Origin: Limnohabitans sp. Rim11
Lineage (GTDB): Bacteria; Pseudomonadota; Gammaproteobacteria; Burkholderiales; Burkholderiaceae_C
DNA length: 64,000 bases
Direction: 5' to 3'
NCBI RefSeq assembly: GCF_001269365.1
Contig: NZ_CXOM01000004.1
Coordinates: 62,001-126,000, forward strand
In this document: one piece after another, positions 25,173 to 34,173 of the stretch
Position numbering within the stretch: the first letter of the stretch is position 1
Layout: each line of letters begins with the position of its first letter
Translations under genes and position numbers: made by a program
The notes under the pieces: model-generated
What the model saw: only the letters and a program-made list of their open reading frames with translations
Databases searched by the model: none
What the model was told of the DNA's origin: nothing

Positions 25173-25182
25173 GCAGGGGCGC

Positions 25183-25656
25183 TTATTTGCTAAAGCTTGG
25201 CCCAGACAGTTTGTAGCCTGCCTGGATATTTCTTTTGGCAAACCAGCCTTGGTTCATTTCTAAAACAAAACGTACAGGCTTTTTGGAGCAATGTGATTCG
25301 TCAGACTGTGGCTTCATGTCTGCCAAGTTGACGATGGTGCCATCGTCTGCCACAAAAGCTGCCGTCAAAGGCAAAAGGGTGTTTCGCATCCAGAAGCATT
25401 GCACGGCCGCTTGCTCAAAAATAAACAACATGCCTTCGTTTTGGGGCATTTCTTTGCGCCACATGAGCCCAATTTGACGTTGTTCAAAATCTTGAGCCAC
25501 TTGCGCTTGAATCAGATGCATGCCCGCATTCAGGGTGATGCGAGGCAGTTGGGTTTGAGGCACACCTTGACCGAATGCATTGAGGCTGGCCAAAGAGCAC
25601 GTCAACAGCATCAGCAAGGGCTTTAAAAACTTGAAACTGGCTTTGAACTTTGACAT
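25183..25656 (-). CDS. DUF192 family exported protein
   Basis: The 157-residue protein has a signal peptide (ending LNAFGQG) and the DUF192 core: VAQDFEQRQIGLMWRKEMP, GMLFIF, CFWMRNTLLPLTAAFV, and a final FVLEMNQGWFAKRNIQAG. The family is a small beta-barrel of unknown function. It converges on the DUF1840 gene with a 10-base gap. Confidence 0.92.
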   Translation of the reverse strand: MSKFKASFKFLKPLLMLLTCSLASLNAFGQGVPQTQLPRITLNAGMHLIQAQVAQDFEQRQIGLMWRKEMPQNEGMLFIFEQAAVQCFWMRNTLLPLTAAFVADDGTIVNLADMKPQSDESHCSKKPVRFVLEMNQGWFAKRNIQAGYKLSGPSFSK

Positions 25657-25745
25657 AGATCGAATATTGAGGGTGTCCGAATTCTGAAACGTGGGTGCTT
25701 TAGAAGCCTTAAATTGTGACTGATTATGTGGCTAGAATGAATTGC

Positions 25746-26075
25746 ATGTATGAAGAAAACCAAAGCTTTGTCCCAGAGTCTTTCATGGCGCTGTATTTGG
25801 ACAAGGGCCGATTCAAGCCTTCCTTGCCCAGACAGGAACTGACAGCGCGTTACGAAATGTGCGAAGACTTGGCGCAGCTTCTGGTCAATACAGCCAGCAA
25901 TCAGCAATTTGAATTGGGCATTACAGAAGACGATGCCCTAGAGCGGTGTTGGCGGGGCCTGCTAGTGTCGCCCGATGTCACCACCCCCGATGAGGCTTTT
26001 TGGGTGATCTGTCGCTTGGCAGAGTTGCTATCATGGCCACTTCCTACGTCCCCTTGGCCAAACGAATCAGTTTGA
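25746..26075 (+). CDS. Conserved small protein of unknown function
   Basis: A protein of about 109 residues with the sequence VPESFMALYLDKGRFKPSLPRQELTARYEMCEDLA, a pattern I know from small conserved betaproteobacterial proteins often encoded near rng or similar genes, with no established role. In-frame starts exist at 25716 (GTG), 25737 and 25746 (ATG). I use 25746 because conservation appears to begin at YEENQSF, but 25737 cannot be excluded. It precedes rng by 27 bases. Confidence 0.7.
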   Translation: MYEENQSFVPESFMALYLDKGRFKPSLPRQELTARYEMCEDLAQLLVNTASNQQFELGITEDDALERCWRGLLVSPDVTTPDEAFWVICRLAELLSWPLPTSPWPNESV

Positions 26076-26102
26076 GGCTGGTCAGAACGAGAACAAAGAG
26101 AC

Positions 26103-27578
26103 ATGCAACAAGATATTTTGATCAATTGGTCGCCGCAAGAAACCCGCGTGGCCGTGGTGGAGCAGGGCGCTGTTCAAGAGTTGCATGTGGAGCGAACCTT
26201 AGAGCGAGGCTTGGTGGGCAATGTCTATTTGGGCAAAGTTGCTCGAGTCTTGCCTGGCATGCAATCGGCCTTCATCGACATTGGGCTTGAGCGAGCTGCA
26301 TTTTTGCACGTGGCCGATGTGTGGCACCGCCAGCCTGAGGGTGAACCGCCCCAGGTGGCCCGCAGTACACAGCCTTTGATTCCTATTGAGAAGCAAGTGT
26401 TTGAAGGTCAGGCCCTGATGGTGCAGGTCATCAAGGACCCCATCGGAACCAAGGGTGCTAGGTTGTCGACCCAAATTAGCATCGCTGGCAGGCACCTTGT
26501 TTTTCTGCCGCAAGACGACCACATCGGCGTATCCCAAAAAATTCCGACCGAACAACGCGACGCCCTCCGGCAGCGCTTGCAAAACTTGGTGGGAGATCAA
26601 GGCGGCGGCTTTATTTTGCGGACCAATGCCGAAGATTCGACTGATGCTGAGCTGGGTGAAGACATTGCCTACCTGAGAAAAACTTGGGCACGAATCAAAG
26701 ATGCTTCCGTTAAATTGCCAGCCCAATCTTTGTTGCATCAGGACTTGACGCTGCTGCAAAGGGTGCTCAGAGACCTGGTCAGTGAGGCCACTCAAACCAT
26801 TCGCATTGACTCCAAAGAGCAGTTTGAAATGCTGTCTCAGTTTGCCAAAGAATACATGCCGGCCTCTTCTGCGCGATTGCAGCTGTACAAAGGCGAACGG
26901 CCCATTTTTGATTTGTACGCCATCGACGAAGAAGTGGCCAAGGCCTTAGGCAGGCGAGTTGATTTGAAGTCGGGCGGATATCTCATCATTGATCAAACCG
27001 AAGCACTCACCACTGTCGATGTGAATACCGGTGGCTACGTTGGCGCGCGAAATTTTGACGACACCATTTTCAAGACCAACTTAGAAGCTGCGCATGCTAT
27101 TGCACGCCAATTGCGTCTGCGCAATTTGGGCGGCATCATCATTGTCGATTTCATTGACATGTCGCGCGATGAGCATCAGGCGGCCGTTTTAGATGAATTT
27201 AAAAAACAACTGGCCAGAGACCGGGTCAAAACCATGGCTGGTGGGTTTTCACAATTGGGTCTGCTGGAGATGACGCGCAAACGTACGCGCGAATCTTTGT
27301 CGCATATGTTGTGTGAGCCATGCCCAAGTTGCGAGGGCAAAGGCATTGTCAAAACCACCCGAACCGTGGTTTATGACATCTTGCGCGAAATTTTGCGTGA
27401 GGCTCGTCAATTCAATCCGCGTGAATTTAGAGTGGTGGCAGCACCCAGCGTCATTGAGTTGTTATTGGACGAAGAAAGCCAGCATTTGGCGGCACTGTCT
27501 GATTTCATTGCCAAACCCATTTCGCTTCAAAGCGAGACAGCCATGGGCCAAGAACAATACGATGTTGTATTGCTCTAA
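26103..27578 (+). CDS. rng: Ribonuclease G
   Basis: The 491-residue length matches RNase G (about 489) rather than RNase E. An S1-like domain occupies the N-terminus (GNVYLGKVARVLPGMQSAFIDIGLERAAFLH), followed by catalytic metal-binding segments TTVDVNTGGYVG and IIIVDFIDM, and the Zn-link pair CEPCPSCEGKG. It processes the 5' end of 16S rRNA and degrades selected mRNAs. It ends 6 bases before the stop of convergent msbA with no terminator visible between them. Confidence 0.96.
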   Translation: MQQDILINWSPQETRVAVVEQGAVQELHVERTLERGLVGNVYLGKVARVLPGMQSAFIDIGLERAAFLHVADVWHRQPEGEPPQVARSTQPLIPIEKQVFEGQALMVQVIKDPIGTKGARLSTQISIAGRHLVFLPQDDHIGVSQKIPTEQRDALRQRLQNLVGDQGGGFILRTNAEDSTDAELGEDIAYLRKTWARIKDASVKLPAQSLLHQDLTLLQRVLRDLVSEATQTIRIDSKEQFEMLSQFAKEYMPASSARLQLYKGERPIFDLYAIDEEVAKALGRRVDLKSGGYLIIDQTEALTTVDVNTGGYVGARNFDDTIFKTNLEAAHAIARQLRLRNLGGIIIVDFIDMSRDEHQAAVLDEFKKQLARDRVKTMAGGFSQLGLLEMTRKRTRESLSHMLCEPCPSCEGKGIVKTTRTVVYDILREILREARQFNPREFRVVAAPSVIELLLDEESQHLAALSDFIAKPISLQSETAMGQEQYDVVLL

Positions 27579-27584
27579 ATAAAA

Positions 27585-29375
27585 TCAAATTTCTGCTTTG
27601 TGATGCAGCTTGGCGTAGGGGCCATTTGCCAATAGTAAATCTGAGTGTCGTCCTTGCTCCACAATGTGTCCCTGAGCCATCACTACCACACGGTCTGCAT
27701 GTTCGATGGTTGAAAGTCTGTGCGCAATGATCAAGGTGGTTCGGCCCTGCATGAGTTTTTGCAAAGCGTCTTGTACCAATCGTTCTGACTCGTTGTCGAG
27801 TGCTGAGGTGGCCTCATCCAAGATCAAAATGGGTGCGTCTTTGTACAAGGCGCGGGCAATGGCCAAACGTTGGCGTTGACCACCCGACAATTGGGTTGCG
27901 TTGTGGCCCAGTGGTGTATCCATGCCATGGCTTAAGCGTTGAATGTGCTCTGACAAATTGGCAGCTTCTAAACAGCGTTGAATTTTGTCGCGATCAATGG
28001 CTTGGCCCAATGCGATGTTGGCAGCCACCGTGTCGTTCATCATGATCACGTCTTGGCTGACCAATGCAAATTGAGCTCGCAGTTGATTCAATGGCCATGC
28101 TTCAATGGGCTGGCCCATGATGCTAATTTGACCACTCTGGGGCAGCACAAAACGTGGCAACAAATTGATCAAAGTCGTTTTGCCAGAGCCCGATGCACCT
28201 ACAAAAGCCACCGTTTCGCCATTGGCAATTTTCAGACTAATTTGCTGAAGTGCGTGTGGTACATCTTCTTTGTATTGAACGGTGACGTCCTTGAGTTCAA
28301 CGCTTGGGGAGGACAGGCTTGATGCTCCCGTGCCGTTACTTGAAGGGTGGGTAACTCCTTCGCCCTGGGCTTCAACCTTGACGTCTTCAAGCAGCTTCAA
28401 GCCTCGCTCAAGGGCAGCCAAGCCGCGAGTGATCGGTGTGGCCACATCTGCCAAGCGCTTGATGGGTGAAACCAACATGAGCATAGCCGTAATGAAAGCC
28501 ACAAACCCGCCCACGGTTGAACCTTGCATTCCTGTCCGACTTTGAATGAGCGCAACCACCAAGACCACGGACAGCGCAATGGCGGCCATGAGTTGCGTAA
28601 GGGGAGACATGGCCGCCGAGGCGATGGTCGATTTCAGGGCCAAACTGCGCAGCTTTTGGCTCAGCACTTTGAACCGATCTAATTGGCTAGCCTGCGCCCC
28701 ATGCAATCGAACCACACGGTGCGCCAGCACATTTTCTTCGACCACGTATGCCAAATCGTCAGTGGCGGTTTGGCTGTCTTTGGTCAGTCTATAAAGCCGC
28801 TTGGACAACTTCTTCATGATCCATGCCGTACCGGGCACCACTATGAAGACCAACAAGGTGAGCTTCCAATTGAGAAAAAACAAATAAGCCACAAGGGCAA
28901 TCAAGGTAAAGCCATCTCTGGACAGGCCCAACAAAGCCGCAATCAATTGATTAGCGCCCGTTTGAACCTCATAGACCAGGGTATTGGACAGGGCGCTGGC
29001 GGATTGTTTGGTAAACAGCGACATTTCGGCTTGAACCAAGCGCTGAAACAAGGCTTCGCGCAAAGCTTTCATGCCGTCATTGGCGATGCGTGCCAGGGCA
29101 TATTGCGAAAGAAAGAAGGCCGCACCTCTGACCAGAAAAATACCGATCACGGCAGTGGGGACCATCCACAGCGGAAAGGTGTTCTCGGAAAATCCCTCGT
29201 CTAGCAGTGGTTTAAAGAGGGCGGGAATGAGGGGCTCAGTGCTTGCAGCCACCAAGGTGGCCAAGATGGCTAGAACCCACGAGGCGCGCTGCTGGCCAAA
29301 ATAGGGCCAAAGTCTGCGCATCCGCTTGTAAAAAGGCAGATCCTTTTGGGGACTTTCAGCGGGGGTTTGTGTCAT
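27585..29375 (-). CDS. msbA: Lipid A export ABC transporter (MsbA)
   Basis: About 596 residues: a six-helix ABC exporter domain (residues about 20-330), then an ATPase with Walker A GASGSGKTTLINLLP, signature LSGGQRQRLAIARAL and Walker B ILILDEATSALD. It flips lipid A-core across the inner membrane. An in-frame GTG at 29399 would add eight residues; I prefer the ATG at 29375. It is divergent from tolB, so two envelope systems share this intergenic space. Confidence 0.92.
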   Translation of the reverse strand: MTQTPAESPQKDLPFYKRMRRLWPYFGQQRASWVLAILATLVAASTEPLIPALFKPLLDEGFSENTFPLWMVPTAVIGIFLVRGAAFFLSQYALARIANDGMKALREALFQRLVQAEMSLFTKQSASALSNTLVYEVQTGANQLIAALLGLSRDGFTLIALVAYLFFLNWKLTLLVFIVVPGTAWIMKKLSKRLYRLTKDSQTATDDLAYVVEENVLAHRVVRLHGAQASQLDRFKVLSQKLRSLALKSTIASAAMSPLTQLMAAIALSVVLVVALIQSRTGMQGSTVGGFVAFITAMLMLVSPIKRLADVATPITRGLAALERGLKLLEDVKVEAQGEGVTHPSSNGTGASSLSSPSVELKDVTVQYKEDVPHALQQISLKIANGETVAFVGASGSGKTTLINLLPRFVLPQSGQISIMGQPIEAWPLNQLRAQFALVSQDVIMMNDTVAANIALGQAIDRDKIQRCLEAANLSEHIQRLSHGMDTPLGHNATQLSGGQRQRLAIARALYKDAPILILDEATSALDNESERLVQDALQKLMQGRTTLIIAHRLSTIEHADRVVVMAQGHIVEQGRHSDLLLANGPYAKLHHKAEI

Positions 29376-29440
29376 TAAATTGATTTTAGCGCGTGTCACA
29401 ATGCTAAATTAATGCTGTTGCTTCAACTTTATCTATCCGA

Positions 29441-30736
29441 ATGAACCATTCATCGAACTTTTTGACCACTTTCAACCGCTTGTTGGGGCTGTTGATCGCC
29501 ATGTGCTGTTTGACGCCGCTGTTTGCTTTGGCTCAGTTCAAAGTGGACGTGTCGGGTGTGGGTATGACGCAAGTTCCAATCACGGTGGCCACTTTCAAGG
29601 GTGAGGAATCTGCGCCCCAAAAAACCTCGGCCATTGTGTTGGCAGACTTAGAAAGAAGCGGCCAATTTAGATCGGTGCTCATGTCAGGTTTGACAATGGA
29701 TGAGCTCAGTCGCCCCGATTTTCAGCAATTTCGTCAAAAAAGTGCCGACGCCTTGCTGACAGGCAGTGCCACCCGATTGGCAGATGGTCGGTATGAAATT
29801 CGTGCCAAGTTATGGGACGTGGTGGCAGGCCAGGAGCGCGGCGACTATCGTGAGACTGTTGCTGCGGCTGACCTTCGCTTGTCTGGACATCGCTTGGCCG
29901 ATTGGGTCTACGAAAAGCTCACGGGTGATAAAGGCGTCTTTGCCACGCGCATTGCCTACATCACCAAAACGGCTGGTAAATACAGTTTGTGGATTGCGGA
30001 CTCTGATGGTGAAAACGCGCAATCAGCTTTGACCAGTTCTGAGCCCATCATTTCACCAGCATGGTCGCCCAAGGGCAATCAGCTTGCTTATGTGTCTTTC
30101 GAATCACGCAAGCCAGTGATTTATGTTCACGAATTGGCCACCGGCAAGCGCCGTGTCATGGCCAATTTCAGGGGCTCTAACAGTGCGCCTGCTTGGGCCC
30201 CAGATGGTCGAAGTTTGTTGGCCACCCTTAGCCGGGACGGCGGCTCTCAGTTGTACCAAATTGATGTGGCCAGTGGCGAAGCCAAACGCATCACGCAAAG
30301 CCCTGGCATTGACACAGAGCCCACTTACACGCCAGATGGCAGCGCCATTTATTTCGTCTCTGATCGAGGCGGCAGCCCCCAAATTTACAGAACCCCTGCC
30401 ATGGGTGGGCCGGTAGAAAGAGTCACATTTGGCGGAAGTTACAATATCTCACCTGCACTGAGCCCAGATGGGCGTTGGTTAACTTATGTCAGCCGTGTTG
30501 GGGGGCAGTTCAAAGTTCAGGTTTTGAACTTAAGCAGCGGCCAGGCCAATGCCATCACTGATACCACAGCCGATGAGCGTCCTAGCTTTGCCCCTAACAG
30601 CAAGTTGATTGTGTTTGCCACTGTGCTTCAAGGTCGCGAGGCCCTCATGACCACCACCCTGGACGGTAAGATTAAAGCCAAACTGTCTGGACAAAGCGGT
30701 GACATTCGTGAGCCAGCTTGGGGCCCTTACCGATAA
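29441..30736 (+). CDS. tolB: Tol-Pal system beta-propeller protein TolB
   Basis: The 431-residue periplasmic protein has a signal peptide (ending FALAQ), an N-terminal TolB domain and a six-bladed propeller with repeats such as PAWSPKGNQLAYVSFE, PAWAPDGRSLLATLS, PTYTPDGSAIYFVSDRGG and PALSPDGRWLTYVSR. It links the inner-membrane TolQRA motor to Pal and supports outer-membrane constriction. tolQRA are not immediately upstream here; msbA is. Confidence 0.97.
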   Translation: MNHSSNFLTTFNRLLGLLIAMCCLTPLFALAQFKVDVSGVGMTQVPITVATFKGEESAPQKTSAIVLADLERSGQFRSVLMSGLTMDELSRPDFQQFRQKSADALLTGSATRLADGRYEIRAKLWDVVAGQERGDYRETVAAADLRLSGHRLADWVYEKLTGDKGVFATRIAYITKTAGKYSLWIADSDGENAQSALTSSEPIISPAWSPKGNQLAYVSFESRKPVIYVHELATGKRRVMANFRGSNSAPAWAPDGRSLLATLSRDGGSQLYQIDVASGEAKRITQSPGIDTEPTYTPDGSAIYFVSDRGGSPQIYRTPAMGGPVERVTFGGSYNISPALSPDGRWLTYVSRVGGQFKVQVLNLSSGQANAITDTTADERPSFAPNSKLIVFATVLQGREALMTTTLDGKIKAKLSGQSGDIREPAWGPYR

Positions 30737-30763
30737 ACGAATCAGATTTTTTTTGGAGTTTTT

Positions 30764-31276
30764 ATGATCAAACGCAGTTTTTGGATTTTGGCCCTGACCG
30801 CCGCACTGGCAGCATGTTCTTCAGGCGTCAAATTGAACGACGTACCTGTTGAAGACAAAGCCGCGTCGGCCAACGATAGCGCCAACACTGCTCAAAGCAC
30901 TGTGGCACCCGTGGTCAGCAGCAACGCCAACGTTCAAGGAGTTGCACCAGCTGGCGTCAACGTGGTGTACTTCGATTACGACAGCTTTACCCTGAAGCCT
31001 GAAGCGCGCGCCGTCTTGGAGCGCAACGCCGCTCATTTGCAAGCCAACAAAAAATTCAAAGTTCAGTTGGAAGGCCATACCGATGAGCGCGGTGGTCGTG
31101 AATACAACTTGGCTTTGGGTCAAAAACGTGCAGAAACTGTTCGCCGTGCATTGACTTTGCTGGGTGTGAGCGACGCTCAAGTTGAAGCCGTGAGTTTTGG
31201 TAAAGAGAAGCCTGCAGCAGCAGGTGCCGACGAAGCCGCCTACGCCAAAAATCGTCGCGTTGAAATCAAATATTGA
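30764..31276 (+). CDS. pal: Peptidoglycan-associated lipoprotein Pal
   Basis: The 170-residue lipoprotein has a lipobox (LAAC, Cys18) and an OmpA-like C-terminal domain, with VYFDYDSFTLKPEA, LEGHTDERGGREYNLALGQ and NRRVEIKY, which binds meso-DAP in peptidoglycan. A strong Shine-Dalgarno TTTGGAG precedes the ATG. It anchors the outer membrane and partners TolB, the preceding gene. Confidence 0.98.
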   Translation: MIKRSFWILALTAALAACSSGVKLNDVPVEDKAASANDSANTAQSTVAPVVSSNANVQGVAPAGVNVVYFDYDSFTLKPEARAVLERNAAHLQANKKFKVQLEGHTDERGGREYNLALGQKRAETVRRALTLLGVSDAQVEAVSFGKEKPAAAGADEAAYAKNRRVEIKY

Positions 31277-31289
31277 TCAGTGACAACCC

Positions 31290-32069
31290 ATGCGCACCCG
31301 CTTCAACTTTCAAGCTTCTAAACTTGTTTTAGTGACATTGGCTTTAGGTGCCTCCTTAGGCGCCCATGCCGCTTTGTTTGGAGACGATGAAGCGCGTCGC
31401 GCTATCTTGGACTTGCGTCAAAAACTTGATGCAACTCAGCAAAGCTTCAAAACCCAAGTTCAAACCCAGTCCGAAGAAATTGCTGTTTTGCGACGTGCTT
31501 TATTTGATTTACAAAACCAAATTGAAGCACTCAAAGCCGATCAGTCAAAGATGCGTGGCGCCAACGAGCAATTGATCAAAGAGCTTTCAGAACTGCAAAT
31601 CAAACAAAAAGATGTGGTTCAATCGGTTGACTCTCGACTTTCAAAATTTGAACCCATCAAGGTGGTTTTGGATGGTTTGGAATTTCAGGCTGATCCCGCC
31701 GAAAAGAAAGAATTTGACACGGCGCTGGCCGTATTCCGTACGGGCGATTTTGCGGCCGCCCAATTGAGCATGCTGAATTTCTTGCGTCGCTATCCAACCA
31801 GTGGCTACGCAGCATCCAGCCTGTTTTGGATTGGCAACGCACAGTACGCCACCAAAGATTACAAAGAATCCGTGATCAATTTCCGCAAACTGTTAAGCAT
31901 TGCGCCCCAGCACACGCGTGCACCTGAGGCCATGTTGGCCATCTCCAATTGCCTGGTTGAATTGAAAGACATTAAGGGTGCTCGCAAAGCCATGGAAGAG
32001 TTGGTTGCAGCGCATCCGAGTACAGATGCCGCTCAAACTGCCAAAGACCGTTTAGCGCGACTTCGTTAA
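31290..32069 (+). CDS. cpoB: Cell division coordinator CpoB (YbgF)
   Basis: The 259-residue protein has a signal peptide (ending LGAHAA), a coiled coil (residues about 35-110, with LRQKLDATQQSF and EIAVLRRALFDLQNQIEALK) and C-terminal TPR repeats (AVFRTGDFAAAQLSMLNFLRRYP, FWIGNAQYATKDYKES). CpoB coordinates septal peptidoglycan synthesis with Tol-Pal constriction. It is the third gene of the operon. Confidence 0.95.
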   Translation: MRTRFNFQASKLVLVTLALGASLGAHAALFGDDEARRAILDLRQKLDATQQSFKTQVQTQSEEIAVLRRALFDLQNQIEALKADQSKMRGANEQLIKELSELQIKQKDVVQSVDSRLSKFEPIKVVLDGLEFQADPAEKKEFDTALAVFRTGDFAAAQLSMLNFLRRYPTSGYAASSLFWIGNAQYATKDYKESVINFRKLLSIAPQHTRAPEAMLAISNCLVELKDIKGARKAMEELVAAHPSTDAAQTAKDRLARLR

Positions 32070-32074
32070 CTCAC

Positions 32075-33181
32075 ATGGATGCCGCACAGCTAGACCAACT
32101 TCAGCTGGCTGTTTGGGGTTCAGCCGGCCTGGTGTCGTTTTTGTTTGGCTGGGTACTACACCGCACACATTTTTGTACCATGGGTGCCGTCAGTGATGCC
32201 GTCATCATGGGCAGTTTTGATCGATTGCGTCAGTGGGTCTTGGCCATCGCTGTTGCAATTTTAGGTTTCGGCCTCATGAGTTATGCAGGTCTCATCAGCC
32301 CACTCAACACCATCTATCCAGCCCAATCAGCGCCTTGGCTTGCGGTGATGCTAGGTGGTCTTTTGTTTGGGTGGGGCATGGTATGGAGTTCTGGCTGTGG
32401 TTCCAAGTCATTGGTTCGCTTGGGTGGTGGCAACTTGAAGTCACTGGTCGTTGTGGTCACGATGGGCTTGGCTGCTTTGGTCACCTTGAAAGGCGTCTTA
32501 GCCGTCGCTCGCGTCAAATCGATTGAACCCGTGCAGATCGAAATGTCGCAGGGCTTGTTTGCTGGGCAGTGGGCCGCTGGGGCTTTGAACGCAACGTTGC
32601 CACTAGGTATGTTGTGGGCTTCTGTCTTTGCCAGTTTCCTCTTGTTTCTCTGGATCTTCAAAGATCGTCATTTCATTTCAATGCGCAATTTGCTGGCAGG
32701 CGTGTCTGTTGGCCTGCTTGTTTGTGCCATGTGGTGGGTGTCTGGCGTTTTAGGGCATGGCTTAGAACATCCCGAAACCCTTGAAGAATTTTTCTTGGCC
32801 ACCTCCAGCCGAAAAATGGAGTCCTTCAGTTTGACGGCACCTCTGGCCTTGGGACTGGATGCGCTTTTGTATTTCAGCGATGGCACCAAGCGACTCACCA
32901 TTGGCATGATTAGTGTGCTGGGCATTGTATTGGGCGCGTATGCCAGCGCCAAACAACAAGGCAGTTTTCGGTGGGAGGGGTTCTCAAACACTCCCGATTT
33001 GAAGCGCCATCTTTTCGGCGGATGCTTGATGGGCGTGGGGGCAGTCTTGGCCATTGGCTGTTCAATTGGCCAGGGGCTAAGCGGTATCTCAACGCTCAAC
33101 TTCCTGAGTATTTTGGCCACCGTCTCTATCGTGATCGGTGCGTTTTTGGCTTTGCAATACGACTTGAAGAAAGCCGTCTAA
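32075..33181 (+). CDS. YeeE/YedE-type thiosulfate/sulfur transporter
   Basis: The 368-residue membrane protein carries the duplicated YeeE/YedE motifs with conserved cysteines: HRTHFCTMGAVSDAVIMG, WSSGCGSKSLVRLGGG and AIGCSIGQGLSG. YeeE proteins carry thiosulfate across the inner membrane through a relay of surface cysteines. The gene follows cpoB after 5 bases and precedes tcdA after 3, so it appears to extend the tol operon. Which sulfur species is moved cannot be read here. Confidence 0.9.
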   Translation: MDAAQLDQLQLAVWGSAGLVSFLFGWVLHRTHFCTMGAVSDAVIMGSFDRLRQWVLAIAVAILGFGLMSYAGLISPLNTIYPAQSAPWLAVMLGGLLFGWGMVWSSGCGSKSLVRLGGGNLKSLVVVVTMGLAALVTLKGVLAVARVKSIEPVQIEMSQGLFAGQWAAGALNATLPLGMLWASVFASFLLFLWIFKDRHFISMRNLLAGVSVGLLVCAMWWVSGVLGHGLEHPETLEEFFLATSSRKMESFSLTAPLALGLDALLYFSDGTKRLTIGMISVLGIVLGAYASAKQQGSFRWEGFSNTPDLKRHLFGGCLMGVGAVLAIGCSIGQGLSGISTLNFLSILATVSIVIGAFLALQYDLKKAV

Positions 33182-33184
33182 GGC

Positions 33185-33976
33185 ATGATGCAAGCCAGAA
33201 GATTTGGCGGAATGGATCGTTTGTATGGCGTTGTCGGCGCAGCCAACATTGCCAAAGCGCATGTGCTGATTGTGGGTATTGGCGGGGTGGGCTCTTGGGT
33301 GGCAGAGTCCCTAGCGCGAAGTGGTGTGGGAGAAATCTCTTTGGTGGACATGGACCATGTGGCCGAGTCCAACATCAACCGACAAATTCATGCCTTAGAG
33401 AGCACGCTGGGGATGGCCAAGGTCACGGCCATGAAAGAAAGAATTTCGCAGATCAATCCTCAATGCTTGGTGCATACCGTGGATGATTTTGTAACGCCAG
33501 AAAACTGGATCGCTTTGATTCAAGATTTACAAGCGTCCCCAACAACACGCTCGCCTTTAAGCGCTGTGATTGATGCTTGCGATCAGGTTAAGTCCAAAGT
33601 GGCTATGGCCGACTGGGCTATTCGGCAGAAAAAATTCTTTGTCACGCTGGGCGCAGCAGGTGGCAAACGCCAAGCCCACTTGGTTGAACAAGCCGACTTG
33701 TCCAAGGTGACGCACGATCCCTTATTGGCCCAAGTCAGGTACCGCCTTAGAAAAGAAAGAAGTGCGCCCAAAGATGGCGCCAAGATGGGGGTCCTTTGTG
33801 TTTTCAGCAGAGAAAATGTGGCGCCGCCCGATCCGTCATGTCAAATTGAGGGCGATGGCAGTTTGAACTGCCATGGTTATGGGTCGGTGGTCACGGTCAC
33901 CGCCAGCTTTGGCATGGTGGCTTCTTCATTGACTTTAAATTTTCTTGCAGAAGGCTTGATAAAGTCAAAAATATGA
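33185..33976 (+). CDS. tcdA: tRNA threonylcarbamoyladenosine dehydratase (TcdA)
   Basis: The 263-residue ThiF/E1-like enzyme has the nucleotide motif GIGGVGS (residues 31-37), then SLVDMDHVAESNINRQIHAL, IDACDQVKSKVAM and GSVVTVTASFGMVASSLTLNFL. TcdA converts t6A37 to cyclic t6A in tRNAs reading ANN codons, with ATP and the CsdA/CsdE sulfur relay in some species. Its 3' end contains the promoter of tRNA-Lys(UUU), itself an expected TcdA substrate. Confidence 0.93.
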   Translation: MMQARRFGGMDRLYGVVGAANIAKAHVLIVGIGGVGSWVAESLARSGVGEISLVDMDHVAESNINRQIHALESTLGMAKVTAMKERISQINPQCLVHTVDDFVTPENWIALIQDLQASPTTRSPLSAVIDACDQVKSKVAMADWAIRQKKFFVTLGAAGGKRQAHLVEQADLSKVTHDPLLAQVRYRLRKERSAPKDGAKMGVLCVFSRENVAPPDPSCQIEGDGSLNCHGYGSVVTVTASFGMVASSLTLNFLAEGLIKSKI

Positions 33977-33985
33977 CGCTATAAT
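33956..33985 (+). promoter_or_regulatory. Sigma70-type promoter of tRNA-Lys
   Basis: TTGATA at 33956-33961 and a perfect TATAAT at 33980-33985 are separated by 18 bases, predicting a start about 10 bases before the tRNA. The promoter overlaps the last codons and stop of tcdA. Confidence 0.85.
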
Positions 33986-34002
33986 TTAAGGCTTGAGTAG
34001 AT

Positions 34003-34078
34003 GGGTCGGTAGCTCAGTCGGTAGAGCAGCGGACTTTTAATCCGTTGGTCGCGAGTTCGAATCTCGCCCGACCCACCA
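34003..34078 (+). tRNA. tRNA-Lys (anticodon UUU)
   Basis: A 76-nt cloverleaf: 7-bp acceptor GGGTCGG with CCGACCC, D-arm with AGCTCAG...GGTAGAGC, anticodon loop CTTTTAA (anticodon UUU), T-arm with GGTTCGA-type TTCGAAT, and an encoded 3' CCA. It is single copy in the window, with its own promoter and terminator. Confidence 0.98.
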
Positions 34079-34095
34079 AATACTCAAACCCTTTT

Positions 34096-34129
34096 AAAAC
34101 CCACATCGCGCAAGCTGTGTGGGTTTTTT
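34096..34129 (+). terminator. Intrinsic terminator after tRNA-Lys
   Basis: AAAACCCACA (34096-34105) pairs with TGTGGGTTTT (34118-34127), followed by a T-run to 34129. A second, weaker GGGTTT/AAACCC dyad lies just beyond. Confidence 0.85.
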
Positions 34130-34173
34130 CTTTGGGGTTTAAAACCCTTTGCAAGAGCAAAATCAAGCAAGGC

